In this document: in pieces, positions 33,418 through 44,913 of the stretch
Layout: each line of letters starts with the position of its first letter
Position numbering within the stretch: position 1 is the stretch's first letter
Source: Nigrospora sphaerica
Taxonomy: Eukaryota > Ascomycota > Sordariomycetes > Amphisphaeriales > Apiosporaceae
DNA length: 64,000 nt
NCBI GenBank assembly: GCA_018287875.1
Contig: JAGVVL010000002.1
Span: 7,440,001-7,504,000, forward strand
Direction: 5' to 3'
The notes under the pieces: model-generated
The model's database searches: none
What the model saw: only the letters and a program-made list of their open reading frames with translations
Told to the model about the DNA's origin: nothing
Position numbers and translations under genes: made by a program

Positions 33418-33964
33418 GGCTGCAGGAAGGGCAGGTAAGTCGAAGGGGAGCGCTCGATGTGAATCCTCAGAAGGGAACCTTGACGAGGCGGACGGTAGGA
33501 GCCGAAGGCGAAGGGGAAAACTGGGAGGGTTTCGGGGGGTCGAGGCAAGCAAAGCGGCCACCCGGTCGTGTAGTCGACAGCGGCTTCCCTGAGTCACTTG
33601 GGCGATAAAGACCCAGTCGCGTGTGCCCCTCCTTTTTTCTGGCACGTTGAATGTACCCCTGCTTTGGAGGGGTCCCTGGCGACAAGGGCTAATCGGGACA
33701 ACCGCAGGACGGGAGCTCCTGACCTGTCTGGAGCTCCTTCCTGGCGGCCGCTGAGCTGCTGCCCCGCCAACGGAACAACCAGTTGTTCCGCCTTAAAATT
33801 GTAGGGCGTCAACGGAGGGGCGCAATCCAGGGCCCCTAGCTGGACGATACTCACGCCGTGACGACCTCGAAGCCACCACCCGTGCTTTGATACCTGTCCC
33901 TGGCCAACACCTCACGGGTTTCCCTCTCCAACAGTTTCCTTTGCCCCCGAGCCCGCCCTCCAAG
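33418..33964. promoter_or_regulatory. Shared divergent promoter region of prolyl-tRNA synthetase and CCT1
   Basis: 547 bp separate the two start codons on opposite strands. Both genes serve protein synthesis and folding, so joint regulation is plausible. I did not find a specific binding site that I would name. Confidence 0.4.
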
Positions 33965-35781
33965 ATGGCGTCCATGTTCGAGCAGCCCCGTGACGGCACG
34001 CTGTTCCTCGGTGGCCAGAAGATCTCTGGCGCCGACATCAGGGAGCAGAATGGTACGTCGCCCCCCTTCGACCCCCTTGGCGTGGGGCTGCACTCACATG
34101 TCTGCCAGTTCTCGCGACGCAAGCCATTGCAAACGTCGTCAAGAGCTCCTTCGGCCCTAGCGGCCTCGACAAGATGATGGTGGACGATATCGGCGTAAGT
34201 GCCTAGGCAGGACATGGCGGCGCGGGCTGTTCCTAATCCCAACTCTCCCAGGATGTGACAGTAACCAACGACGGCGCTACCATCCTCACCCTCCTCGACG
34301 TCGAGCACCCCGCCGGCAAGATTCTGGTCGACCTGGCGCAGCAGCAGGACAAGGAGGTCGGCGACGGCACCACGTCGGTCGTTTTGATCGCCGCCGAGCT
34401 TCTGCGGAGGGGCAACGAGCTCATGAAGAACAAGATCCACCCCACCACCATTATTACGGGCTACCGGCTGGCCGTCCGCGAAGCCGTCAAGTACATGAAC
34501 GAGAACATTAGCATAAAAGTCGAGGACCTGGAGAAGGAGTCGCTGCTCAGCATCGCCAAGACGTCCATGTCCAGCAAGATCATCGGCGCCGATTCCGACT
34601 TCTTCGCCCAGATGGTGGTCGATGCCATGCAGGCCGTCAAGACGTCCAACAACAAAAACGAAGTCAAATATCCCGTCAAGGCCGTCAACATCCTCAAGGC
34701 GCATGGAAAGAGCGCCACCGAGTCGATCCTGGTCAAGGGCTACGCGCTGAACTGCACCGTGGCTTCGCAGGCCATGAAGACGCGGATAACAGATGCCAAG
34801 ATTGCCTGCCTGGACATGAACTTCCAGAAGGAGCGCATGAAGATGGGTGTGCAGATCACCATCGACGACCCCCAGCAGTTGGAGCAGATCCGCGCCAGGG
34901 AGTCGGGCATGGTCATAGAGCGTGTCGAAATGATCCTCAAGGCCGGCGCCAACGTGGTGCTGACGACCAAGGGCATCGACGACATGGTCCTGAAGCTGTT
35001 CATTGAGCGGGGTGCCATGGCCGTCCGGCGGTGTAAGAAGGAGGATCTGCGACGCATCGCCAAGGCTACGGGTGCTACTCTTCTCAGCACGCTGTCGGAC
35101 CTCAACGGCGACGAGAAGTTCGAGCCCTCGTACCTGGGCCATGCCGAGGAGGTGGTGCAGGAGCGCATATCAGATGACGAGTGCATTCTGGTCAAGGGCA
35201 CCAAGATGCACTCATCGGCCTCGATATTACTGCGTGGCCCCAACGAATTCTCCCTCGACGAGATGGAGCGCTCCGTGCACGACTCGCTGTGCGCCGTGAA
35301 GCGTACTCTCGAGAGTGGTAGCATTGTGCCGGGCGGTGGTGCGGTGGAGACGGCGCTGCACATCTACCTGGAGGAGTACGCGGGCACGGTGGGCTCGCGG
35401 GAGCAGCTCGCCATTGGCGAGTTTGCGCAGTCCCTCCTGGTGATCCCCAAGACGCTGGCAGTCAACGCGGCCAAGGACGCCAGCGAGCTGGTGGCGCAGC
35501 TGCGCTCGCGACACGCCGTGTCCCAGCGTACGCAAGAAGGCGATGGCACGCACGACGAGAAGACAATTGCGCGCATGAAGGGTTACAAGAACTACGGCTT
35601 GGACCTCACCAAGGGCAAGGTAGTGGACGAGATCAAACTGGGCGTGCTGGAGCCGAGCGTGAGCAAGATCCGCCAGCTCAAGAGCGCCGTCGAGGCGTGC
35701 ATCTCCGTTATGCGGATAGATACCTTGATCAAGCTCGACCCCGTGGAGCAAGGCCAGGAGGACGACGGTCATGGGCACTGA
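33965..35781 (+). CDS. CCT1: T-complex protein 1 subunit alpha (CCT1), 567 aa
   Basis: One of eight subunits of the cytosolic group II chaperonin CCT/TRiC that folds actin, tubulin and WD proteins. Exons are 33965-34052, 34109-34194 and 34252-35781, with donors GTACGT and GTAAGT, totalling 568 codons. Family motifs: VVKSSFGPSGLDKMMVDDIG, VTNDGATIL, GDGTTSVVLIAAELL (nucleotide binding and hydrolysis) and IVPGGGAVE. Length and N-terminus are normal for CCT1 (the subunit-specific FLGGQKISGADIREQN is present). The C-terminus ends EDDGHGH without a GGM-type repeat. Confidence 0.95.
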
Positions 35782-37107
35782 TGAGGCACGCTGTCGGCAT
35801 GCACGCTATACCAGATCCGACATCGCCGGTGCCCACGTGTCCTACGGCGTGCGGAAAAGAAATAGACAGAGACCGGCCCCACGGCTGTCTCCCTGTGCCC
35901 GCCTATAGTAGATAAGGGGGGGCTAGCCAAGATGTTGCGTAAGGAAGTGTGAATGAGCAGCCAAACCGTCCCAACCCGTGCTGTCCCGGTGCCTTTTTTT
36001 TCAATGATATGATGGGTGGCCAATCGGGTCGCTGGCCCCGCGGCCGATGCGTGTGCGTGACCATGGGCCGCTGCGTAGCGGCTGAGCCGGCCCCTGATCC
36101 AGGGGGGGAGGGCCGGCTGGCATCGGCCTTCGGTGCATCTTGGGCCTATCTGGGAGCCGTGGCCTTACGGTGGGGGACTCAATAATGCGGCCCCGGCCTT
36201 CCTTTCGATGTGTTTCTCTTTGTCACCACGGATGCCGTTGGCTGACGCGAGTCATACTACCAAGTGTTGCATACCGGACGGGCCGTGACCAGTCGGAGCG
36301 TGTCGCGACTGCTGCGGTGGCACCCAAATGACCAGTGTTTCCAAGACACGGGCTGTTGCCGTCGTGGTCGATCCCCCGAGCTAATAGAGAGAGTTTCCGG
36401 AATCCGGGGTAAGGGTAAGGGATAAGATAAGCGGGGTTTGATACGACGAACAACGCTCTGCATGCAAATCCAATAACAAAGCCGCCTACCACTGCATTAC
36501 CGCGGCCAAGCGTGTTGCTTTTCAGGCGCCGAGAGCGGCGGCTGTGTTGGGGAAGAACCAACGGTTGGTCGGGATGCTGGAGACTGTCTTCACCCAACGG
36601 GCCGACGTCCGCTCGCGGCTTCTGGCGTCGACGTACTTATAGACGGTGAGGGAGCACGCCCGCAGCGTCTTGGGGAAACATCTTGGTCGATCGCACGACG
36701 TAAGGCCCAGGGCTGAAATCCAGAAACCAAAGCAAAGTGGCTAGGGATCCTTGTCGTCACAGGCCTGGCGTATGCAGTGTGTGTCATCAGAAACCCACCG
36801 GGCGCCCTTACCACAACTATCAGCACCATCACCCGACCCTGTCGGCGACGAGGATAAGAGTCGCGACTATGCCGTTCAAAACCGCCCCACTCGCCTTCTT
36901 TGTCCACTCGCCCTTTTCCTACCTGACCTCGGCTGCTTCCTTGCACGAAGGACTTAAGATTACCATTGCCCCGACTCAGCACCCGAGGCCCGTGGCTCCG
37001 TTTAGTGTAGCGACTAGCACGGCAGCAACAGCAGCAGTGACGGCCCAGCACCTCGCTGAGCACCTCCAGCCGGCCCCCGTCCTTGTGAAGAGCCCCGCCG
37101 AGACGAG
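35782..37107. other. Intergenic region
   Basis: No gene is supported. It holds the CCT1 3' flank and the LYC1 promoter. Confidence 0.5.
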
Positions 37108-38265
37108 ATGGGGTCCATCGTCGGCTCCGAGCTGCCCGATGCCGCCTCGCCGGCGCTGATCCTCACCCATCCGACCCCCCAGGAGAAATGCGCCACCTGG
37201 AAGCTGAACAGCAAGGAGTGGCGCGGCGCCCTCTCCGAGGAGCAGTACCTGGAGCGCGAGCCCTACCTACTGACGGTTCCGCTGTCCCGGGATGGCGGCA
37301 TGCGGCATTGGGTCCTGACCCAGGCTTCGGCCGAGAGCCGTACCGTCTTGTCCAGCTGCGAGACGCTGCGCAAGAGGGTCCTGGTCGCGGGTCCGAGCGG
37401 CGGAGAGGTGAAGGAGGAGATAGTCTACGGCGTTGGGAGTGTCTTCACGCCGCCCGAGTTCCGTGGACGGCGCTATGGCGCCAGAATGCTGGCGGAGCTC
37501 GGGACGCGCCTGGCGGACGGGTGCGAGGGGGAAGGCGGGCAGAAGCCCATCGCCAGCGCCCTATGGAGCGATATCGGGAAGAGCTTCTACGCCAAGAAAG
37601 GCTGGAAGCCGTTTCCGAGCCTCCACGTGAGCTTCGCCGTCACAGCGGCGGGGGCAGGCGGGGATGGGCCGGCCGACGAAACGCAAGCCATCACATACGA
37701 CAACCTGGAGGCTTTCTGCCTTTTGGACGAGGAGTTGCTCCGCCAACAGCTCGCTAAGCCCAGCCGCGACAGAAAGACGCGGATGGCGCTCACGCCCAAC
37801 CACGACACCATGCTCTGGCACCTGTACCGAGATGATTACATTGTCGCGCACGCGCTGGCGGACCGGTCGCCCTCCACGGCCAAGGGCGCCGTCGCCGGTC
37901 CGCTGGGCCGGCGCGTCTGGCTCGTGTGGGCGCGCAACTACCACGACGACCCTTCCGAAACGGGCAAGAACAAGCTCTACATCCTGCGGCTCGGCATCGA
38001 GGACCCCGGGGCGAGCCCGGACGATCTGCTCGGCCCCTTCACGGCCGTCATGCGCAAGGCCCTTGAGTTTGCCCGCCAGTGGAACCTCGGCAAGATCGAC
38101 CTGTGGAATCCCACGCCCCAGGTGGCGGAGCTGGTCAAAAAGAGCGGGTTGGAGAGCGAGCTGGTCGAAAGAGAGCAAGATAGCATCCCCAGCTTGATGT
38201 GGTACGGCGAGGGCAGCGTCGACGATGTCGACTGGGTCGCGAATGAGAAATACTGCTGGTCCTAA
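37108..38265 (+). CDS. LYC1: Lysine N-acetyltransferase LYC1-like (GNAT), 385 aa
   Basis: LYC1 acetylates free lysine on its N6 atom, the first step of one fungal lysine-degradation route; this role is known from yeasts and inferred here. Family-type N-terminus LILTHPTPQEKCATWKLNSKEWRGAL. The GNAT acetyl-CoA loop is VFTPPEFRGRRYGARMLAELG (about 112-132), followed by ASALWSDIGKSFYAKKGWKPF, the GNAT beta-strand 5 and Tyr-containing helix. The C-terminal half (MLWHLYRDDYIVAHALADR, then KIDLWNPTPQVAEL and SIPSLMWYGEG) is also typical. Length is as in homologues (about 380-400). No intron. No lysine-catabolic neighbour is present. Confidence 0.85.
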   Translation: MGSIVGSELPDAASPALILTHPTPQEKCATWKLNSKEWRGALSEEQYLEREPYLLTVPLSRDGGMRHWVLTQASAESRTVLSSCETLRKRVLVAGPSGGEVKEEIVYGVGSVFTPPEFRGRRYGARMLAELGTRLADGCEGEGGQKPIASALWSDIGKSFYAKKGWKPFPSLHVSFAVTAAGAGGDGPADETQAITYDNLEAFCLLDEELLRQQLAKPSRDRKTRMALTPNHDTMLWHLYRDDYIVAHALADRSPSTAKGAVAGPLGRRVWLVWARNYHDDPSETGKNKLYILRLGIEDPGASPDDLLGPFTAVMRKALEFARQWNLGKIDLWNPTPQVAELVKKSGLESELVEREQDSIPSLMWYGEGSVDDVDWVANEKYCWS

Positions 38266-39993
38266 TGATAGGGTAGCCCGCATGCTCCCGCGCCACCGGG
38301 GAGCCAATATCCAAGTACATCCCAGAGTAGGATATTCCCGACCAGAGCTTCTGTGGTTCAATAAACGGCGTTTATATCGGATTTGGCTACGGCTTCATAG
38401 GTATCGCGATATGCGCGCATTTGTCGCCGTTCTGCACAGAGCAACGGGCACCGGTTCCAGCGCAACTACTCAAATACCATGTATTACAGTGATCCCAGAC
38501 AAGATTTCCTATTCCGCACGCTTCGTGATGGGGGTGCCACGCGAGGACATGTGTTGTCTCCATGGATCCTCTCCTAGGATAGATTGGTCCCCGTTTTCCG
38601 TTTCTCCGTCCTTGTGCTTCTCATCTGCCGCAAGACCACCAAAGATGCACCGCTATCTTACTCACCGACGATTCCGACGTAGAAACGACTGACAACTCAC
38701 AAGTTGTGGCCTGGGACGGTCTATGGTCCCTCTGATCAGCTCCCGCAAACCGGTATGCGCCCCTACGTCAAGAACGTTTTCGACTACTGCTAACCTAAGG
38801 CACGAGCATTGCGTTCCTCGGCTGTAGCCCCGAGCTGGAGCATGTGAGCGCAGAGACTTTCAAGAGATGAACGGAGGCACGTCATACTCTGCCTGCACTC
38901 AGACCTCCAGGCCTCGGAAGCTCCGGTACCAACGCGGTCGTTCTGGAAGGACCGAATAGAGCACTCACCGATCCCAACGCTGACCGGCCTCGCAGGTTTC
39001 TACAAGTTGCGTGTCCATTTTGCAAATAGGAGCTCGGTAGGCCTCGGCTACCGGTTCCATCCTCAAATGTCTTTTTTAGAGGCGTATTTGTTGCGTCCCC
39101 AACATTCATAGCTACGGCGCGATACCGGCTGTGGCGCAGGACGGCGTGTTTGGGGCACGCGCTCGGGTACTTGGCGCATGCTGTACGACGGCTAAAGTTG
39201 GGACCATAGAAAGTCGGCAAAGCGACCAAACCAACTTATAAGCAAAGTGGTGCCGAGTCGGGCGGCAAAGGAGCGTGGCTAAATTTCCGTCTCCCTATAG
39301 TTCACATGACGGCTTCGTACTTATATGAGACGACGCTGGATATAAATCCATAGCTTGGGTCTTCGTCTGCTCCGGGAGAGGGGTCTTTCCCTGCCGGGAT
39401 TACACCGGGGCGCCATTCTGCCCATATCTGGCAGACAACCCCGTCGTGACTTTTCCCAAAAGTGTTGCGTAACATGCATGCAAGCCTAAGCAGCTTTACG
39501 AGCACTTGGGCAGCCACAGGCTTTTCCAGTGCCCAGGGACTTCCTGTGGCCCGAGACACCGTAGCTAAGGCAATCGCATGAATGGCGACTGGGACCTTAG
39601 CCGGAAGAGGCGGCGGGCCGCGCCCTCCGAGCCCTGAAGATTTCTAGGCCCGTCTGACCGCAAGGGGACCGGAGCGGAGCCTTGGGCTCTCGTGACTATC
39701 GCCCCCGTGCCCATTCCAATACCACTATAGTGAGTGCATTGGCCGGATGGCTACCCACTTACTTAGGTCATGTACATATGTACAGGCGCGATACATTATA
39801 GAGTTGGAAGAGCACGTTTGTTAAAGGGTGAGCATGAAGCCTTGGATTCTCTTCTCAGGCAACACCATCGGCAACGATTCATTGAAGAGTATTATGCCCG
39901 GACACTACTAAAGGAGCGTTGATACTTTCATTCCGTGGCTAGCGGGGTATGTACCTAAGTATCTACGTCTCATCAGTCTGCATCACACATTAC
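38266..39993. other. 1.7-kb intergenic region opening the accessory block
   Basis: No gene is supported; reading frames are short and lack ordered composition. From here to about 55.4 kb gene density drops and repeats appear. Confidence 0.5.
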
Positions 39994-42900
39994 TTAGATT
40001 AATTTCCCGTCCGGTCTCGCCCCCGGACCGAACCATCCCGATACCAAACGCTTTACTTTGATATTCACAGGAATCCAAACCCCCACGATGCGCCACGTCG
40101 CCTGCTGAGTCCCGCTCCCCTTGTTTACCTTCCTCACCTCGTAAAGATAGTTTTCGAGTCTCTGACTTCCTCCCGCGTTTCCCTCACCGTCTCTGAAAGC
40201 AACGGTCATGAATTCGTCATGAAGCAATTCGGAAGATCTGACGGTGCGCGGGTGGAAACATTGCTGTTCGGGCGTGTGATGGCATGCCGTGGTTGGTGGG
40301 CGATAGCAATCCTCGGACATCAGTCCGAGCATTGGTGGATGCTCGTCCCCCTCGCTCTCGGATACAACCAGACGCAGCTTGGCTTTCTCGTATGCTTTGC
40401 CGTCCTTTTCCCACGACATGTTGTAGTCCAAGCCCAGGTCGCCGGGGCGGAACCCCAAGGCTTCAGCTACCATGTAGTAAATGGTATCCAAGTAGTTAAC
40501 TCTCGCCTCTCTGGGTGGGGTAGAAGCTCCAGCGTCTGCCGAGCTCGATGCCCCGGTAGAACTCGATGCCCTCGATGAGTTCGATTCCCCTGCTGAGCTC
40601 GATGTCCCTGCTGAGCTCGATGTCCCTGCTGAGCTCGATGTCCCTGCTGAGCTCGATGCCCCTGGGGACTGGAGGCCGGATGTGGATTCGAGGTCGGATG
40701 AGGACGGGCCGTTGGATGGGGACTGGACACTTGGCCGAACCAACGCATTGAAAAACTCCTGGTCCCTCGCTGTTTGCATCGGCTGGCTGAGATAGAGCTG
40801 TTCGTGCTGCTTGCTTTTCCCCTTCCTCAGGGTGTCAACAGCCCATTTTTCGAACTTATTCGAATTGCCTCCCCCGAGGAGGGGACCCAGAATACGGATC
40901 CATTGCATGCTCTGGACGAACTTTTGCCAACCTCGCGACTTTCTCAACGCCAGATTCAGCGCAATGAGGAAATAGGCGCGGTTATACAAAACGAACTTGG
41001 TTGCAAGGAGTGTCCCAGTTGCCGTACTCGCCGCGACGTCGACGGCGATTGTCGGACCAACATGGTCAGAGATGAAAGCGTTCGCATTCTCGAGGAGCGA
41101 CTCCAGCACCAGACGCTGCGGACCGACGCATCGACCACGGATTTGTTCTGGCCATGCTTGGACGGCTCTGGAGAGAAAAGCTCTGACGCTCCGAACTTGG
41201 TTCCACGTCTCTCCTTGCGTCTCGACCGTCTCTCGTGATACAGCCGGGAACTTCTCGTGGAGCAACTGGGATCTCGCCAAAAGACTTCTCGGCGGCCGAT
41301 CCCTGCGGGTATACTGCAAGTTCAGGAACTTGAGGCCTGCTTCACCCTGAATAGGGACGGGGACAAAGGGCGAAGCCATTGGTCCATAGGCCTCGCTCGT
41401 GGTTGCTGGGCACCTACTCCAACCGCTGCTGGAGTACCTGCGCACCAGGTATTCCTCAGGAACCCACTCCCACGAGCTCCACGGACAATCGTCTTCCCAT
41501 GGACCATAATCCCTGAGAAGCCCGTAGGGGGCCGTGGTGATGAGAGCGTGTTGTCCCCTGGCCAAATGCTCCAGCCCACCTCGTAGAGGCTCGAGGAACC
41601 ACTCGTGCTCTTGCACTCGCTGATTCCGCCGCGAATTGAAGATGGACTCTGCTGCTCTGGGAGTGGCGTGTCTTTCCGGCGCCTCGTATCTGTATCCAGG
41701 GCATTCCGGCCAGACAGCAGCCACCAGGTCCTTGGCCTTGGTGACCTCTCTGTTGGACCTGCTGAGGATACCCAGATGGAACCAGAAGATCCTGAGCGCG
41801 TGCGCCGCGTCGAGGCTTGGTGGGCCCTGTCCAGGCGTTTCGATCTCGTCGCCTCGCAGGAACCCATTCAGCTGATCGGCCAGGATAGCCTCGCCAGGGC
41901 CTGACTGAGCTGATGTGCCGTGCCCTCGTAGTTTCTCCCTCAGTGCCAACTTCATTGTTTCGAAATGGGCCCGCTGATATGCCCTGAAGTCTCTCAAGGC
42001 GAGACTACACGGGCAGGGGTCTTTCGATTCATCAGGCGCGTCAGGCTGGCTGCTGCTCCAATTTCCAACCAAGTCGATCAAGTCGCCCGAGACGGTATCA
42101 GCGTCGGTAGAGATGTCGGCAACATCGGGCGCTTCCAGCTTGTAGGCCCAGGATATGAGCATGATCTCCAGGGCCCAAAGAGGCCGCTCCTTCATGAAGG
42201 ATTGGCATGGTCCGTCCTCGCAGGGGCGGCCGTGAGTTCTTGCTTGTAGCCAGAAGAGTTCTTCGTATCGAACGTCGCAAAGGAATGACAGCTGCTTTCT
42301 TTCTTCCTTGCTCAGAACATCCTCGGCTTTCAGGCACTTCTGGAGGCCCTGGGTCGTTCCATTTCTAGCCCAGTCGATGTGTATCTTGGTGGCGTACATG
42401 AACTCCTGGCGTGGCCACAGTCTACTCCACCATGAAATCAGGTTTATGTAGTTGAGGCAGTTGGGGAGGCCAGGGTCATGGCCATCGTGTGGGCCGGTCG
42501 ATTCTTCGCTTTCGGCGTAGAGAGTGTAGAGGCAGCTGCAGTGGGACCCGGGAAATAGAGCGATGACCTCGCATCGACGATAGATCTGGGGAATTTGGTT
42601 GAGGGCAGCTGGATTCCCTAGAGACGTGGCGGTCTTTTGCCGTGCTGGGTTTGATGTCAGCGTGAATCCGGATTTCGTGAAGTCGACGGACTGGGGTTAC
42701 CCACCGGCTCTTTTGTTGCTGATTTGATCTAGCCATCCATATCGCAGGCCATTCCTGCCGTTGGAGGAGTGGGAAGCCAACCGCTCGATGAATAGTTGGC
42801 GGTCCCATTCCGGGCCAAGTCGCACATTATAAGCCTTGCCATCGGGACTGTGGCCAATGTACTGCTTCTTGTGCGGCAAGAGCCCCCAGGCGTATGAGAT

Positions 42901-43146
42901 AGCGAAGGGCGTGGGCAACCTGCCGTCATCCGCCAGGAAGACTGAGGCTGGAATGCATCGTTCGTCGATGACCAAATGGTCACCGTGGAACAAACCATGT
43001 CTGCAGTACCTTTCCTCGCATCTTCTGAAGCTCCAGAAGACGTAATCTTCACTGCTGAATCTCTCCTCAAATTTCGGGCTGCGCTGAGCGCTGCCGCCTC
43101 TTGAGGCGGTAGTTGGGAACGCTGGGGGTGGGAGTAGATCGTTCAT
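39994..43146 (-). CDS. HET-like (heterokaryon incompatibility domain) protein, 1021 aa
   Basis: Exon 1 (43146-42705) joins exon 2 (42617-39994) through an 87-nt phase-1 intron: donor GCCG|GTGGGT, branch site GCTGACA, acceptor CTCTAG|GG. The intron length is a multiple of three and it holds an in-frame TAA. Spliced, the HET-domain landmarks follow in order: AISYAWG (82-88), RYGWLDQIS (135-143), LNQIPQIYRRCEVIALFPG (153-171) and WWSRLWPRQEF (210-220, matching the usual RxWTxQE). HET proteins mediate nonself recognition and programmed cell death in filamentous fungi. The remaining 800 residues match nothing I know; a Ser/Ala/Gly/Thr repeat lies near residue 810. No NACHT, ankyrin or WD repeats are seen. 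An in-frame upstream ATG lies at 43194. Confidence 0.72.
40591..40662 (-). repeat. Four 18-bp tandem repeats coding for AGTSSS
   Basis: TGCTGAGCTCGATGTCCC on the plus strand occurs three times perfectly and once with one change. Degenerate copies extend to about 40540. They encode a Ser-rich linker in the HET-like protein. Confidence 0.9.
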
Positions 43147-44913
43147 GGTAGCAATAGATGTCAGGTACACCGTACGGTGGACCAGGCTCGACAAGACTCT
43201 GCAGGGTTTCGATATAGGAACGATCCGCCATCTGACTCAGGCCCGCCTATTCACCCCTTACTTATATAATGCTTTCCAGAGGCAACCCGCTTTGAAACTC
43301 GGTGCCAAGCCACAAAGTACGCGGGCAGTCATGTTTGTTGCCAAGTAGGACCTGCAGAGCGGGGGAAAGTCCCCTACTGCTCCCATCATATGTTTTATTT
43401 ATTTTCACTGGTAGGATGCCAGGGAAACTCTTGGGATTAGGACTTTGTACGGTTTTTCAAGGCTGTGTTCATTGTTTACTCGCTTGGCAATATCCTTGCT
43501 TTCGGCGATTGAAGACCGAGCCCACTCATGGTTCGCCGGTAAGGCTGTGGCTAATGAGCGAGCCTCAGGTAAGCCACTGTTCGAACTGAATCGGCCCGGA
43601 TGCCTTGCCTTATACCGCTCTCCGCCTTCTTTCCATTGGACATTCGGTGAGAGTTCTGCGTCTGATCTCGTGTTGAAAGATTATTAATCGTCACTTGGCC
43701 ATAGCATCGCCCGGAGGCCTTTGCTTGGCACATCCATACTGTCGATGGAAACGCGCCGTGCCATGCCGCCGGGCTGACAGCCTTATCTCGGCGGTCGACT
43801 CACAGCCCACTTATAGCCGCTTGGGTTAACATCGTTTCATCATGTGGACTTATGTCTCTATGCCAAGCCGTTCCACCCTCTTGGGGGCAAGAGCTTGCGA
43901 CGAGTGGCTTTCCAGAATGAACAATATCTACATTTAAAAAAAGGAAAACACATCACCTACCCCAGCTCCCAGCTACTGCGTGGTAGTGGGTACGTAGCCT
44001 AGTGCGGAACCCCCGGGTGCCCCAGATCTGGGGTGAGCTGTGAGCACGTCCAACGTCTTTTGGTGGGACTGCTTGCCACGTTGCCCCCTTTCTAGTCCCA
44101 TGAACGTGACATTTTCGGTGTACAGATACTTATCCATAGTCTCTATTTCTTTTGCTTACTTGGGCACGTACGAATACGTACCTGCATAGGTACCAAATGT
44201 CCAATTGGGTCGTAAGCATGTAGGAGTATGGAGCAGAGGTACCACTGATCAGTCTTTTACTGTTTTCTGGTATTCTGCCAGTCTGGGCATACACATGCAG
44301 ATTCCACCCCTCGCTATACACTTGCTGCACCCCTTAGTACTTTACACGTCTCAAGATGTTCCTCAGCAATTTTGGGGGAGGGGCGCTCATCAGTCTGCAG
44401 AGTCGAGACTTCCAATGGCGTCTCCAATGAAGGATGTGCTGGGATTGCAGCCTGCCAGCCTGCCAGCCTGCTTCTTCTGTGGCAGGGCTCGAGTACTTAC
44501 CTGGCATAACCCCGCACGCCCAGAGTCCTGTTCCCCTGTCCATACGTCGATTCGGTCTGTTTGGTCAGGTGTTTCTACAGATGGGGGAGGAAACCAGATG
44601 ACCAATGCTTGATCGGGAGGATACGATATCACCACCCATGCGCCTGCCAGGTACCTGCCGACTAGCCGAATGGATTGCAATCAAATAAGCACAGCAGGCA
44701 CGGCTCCAGGGGCAGCAGATCTTGAGTAGTCCATAGAGACGCTCCAAACTATCGCGTGTGCCGTCTATTGTGAGTCAAAGAACCTTTCTGCAGTGCCCTA
44801 CGACCACCATGTAAGTGTCCAACGACCACCACGTAGCTATTGAGGAAAACCAGCGCGCATGCCCTGTAGGATATCCACGTCTATTGGATCGGCTTGCCTG
44901 GGTCGCCCTTCTT
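43147..44913. other. Intergenic region in the accessory block
   Basis: Nothing supported. Relatively AT-rich, with scattered TACCT/AGGTA motifs near 44165-44195. Confidence 0.5.

Noticed and set aside
33793..35142. 449-codon minus-strand open frame
   Set aside because: It lies opposite CCT1, whose motifs are unambiguous; the frame is a shadow of GC-rich codon use.
42618..42704. HET-like gene read as a pseudogene because of an in-frame TAA
   Set aside because: The TAA lies in an 87-nt intron with a proper donor, a CTGAC branch site and a CTCTAG acceptor; removing it restores the HET pattern.
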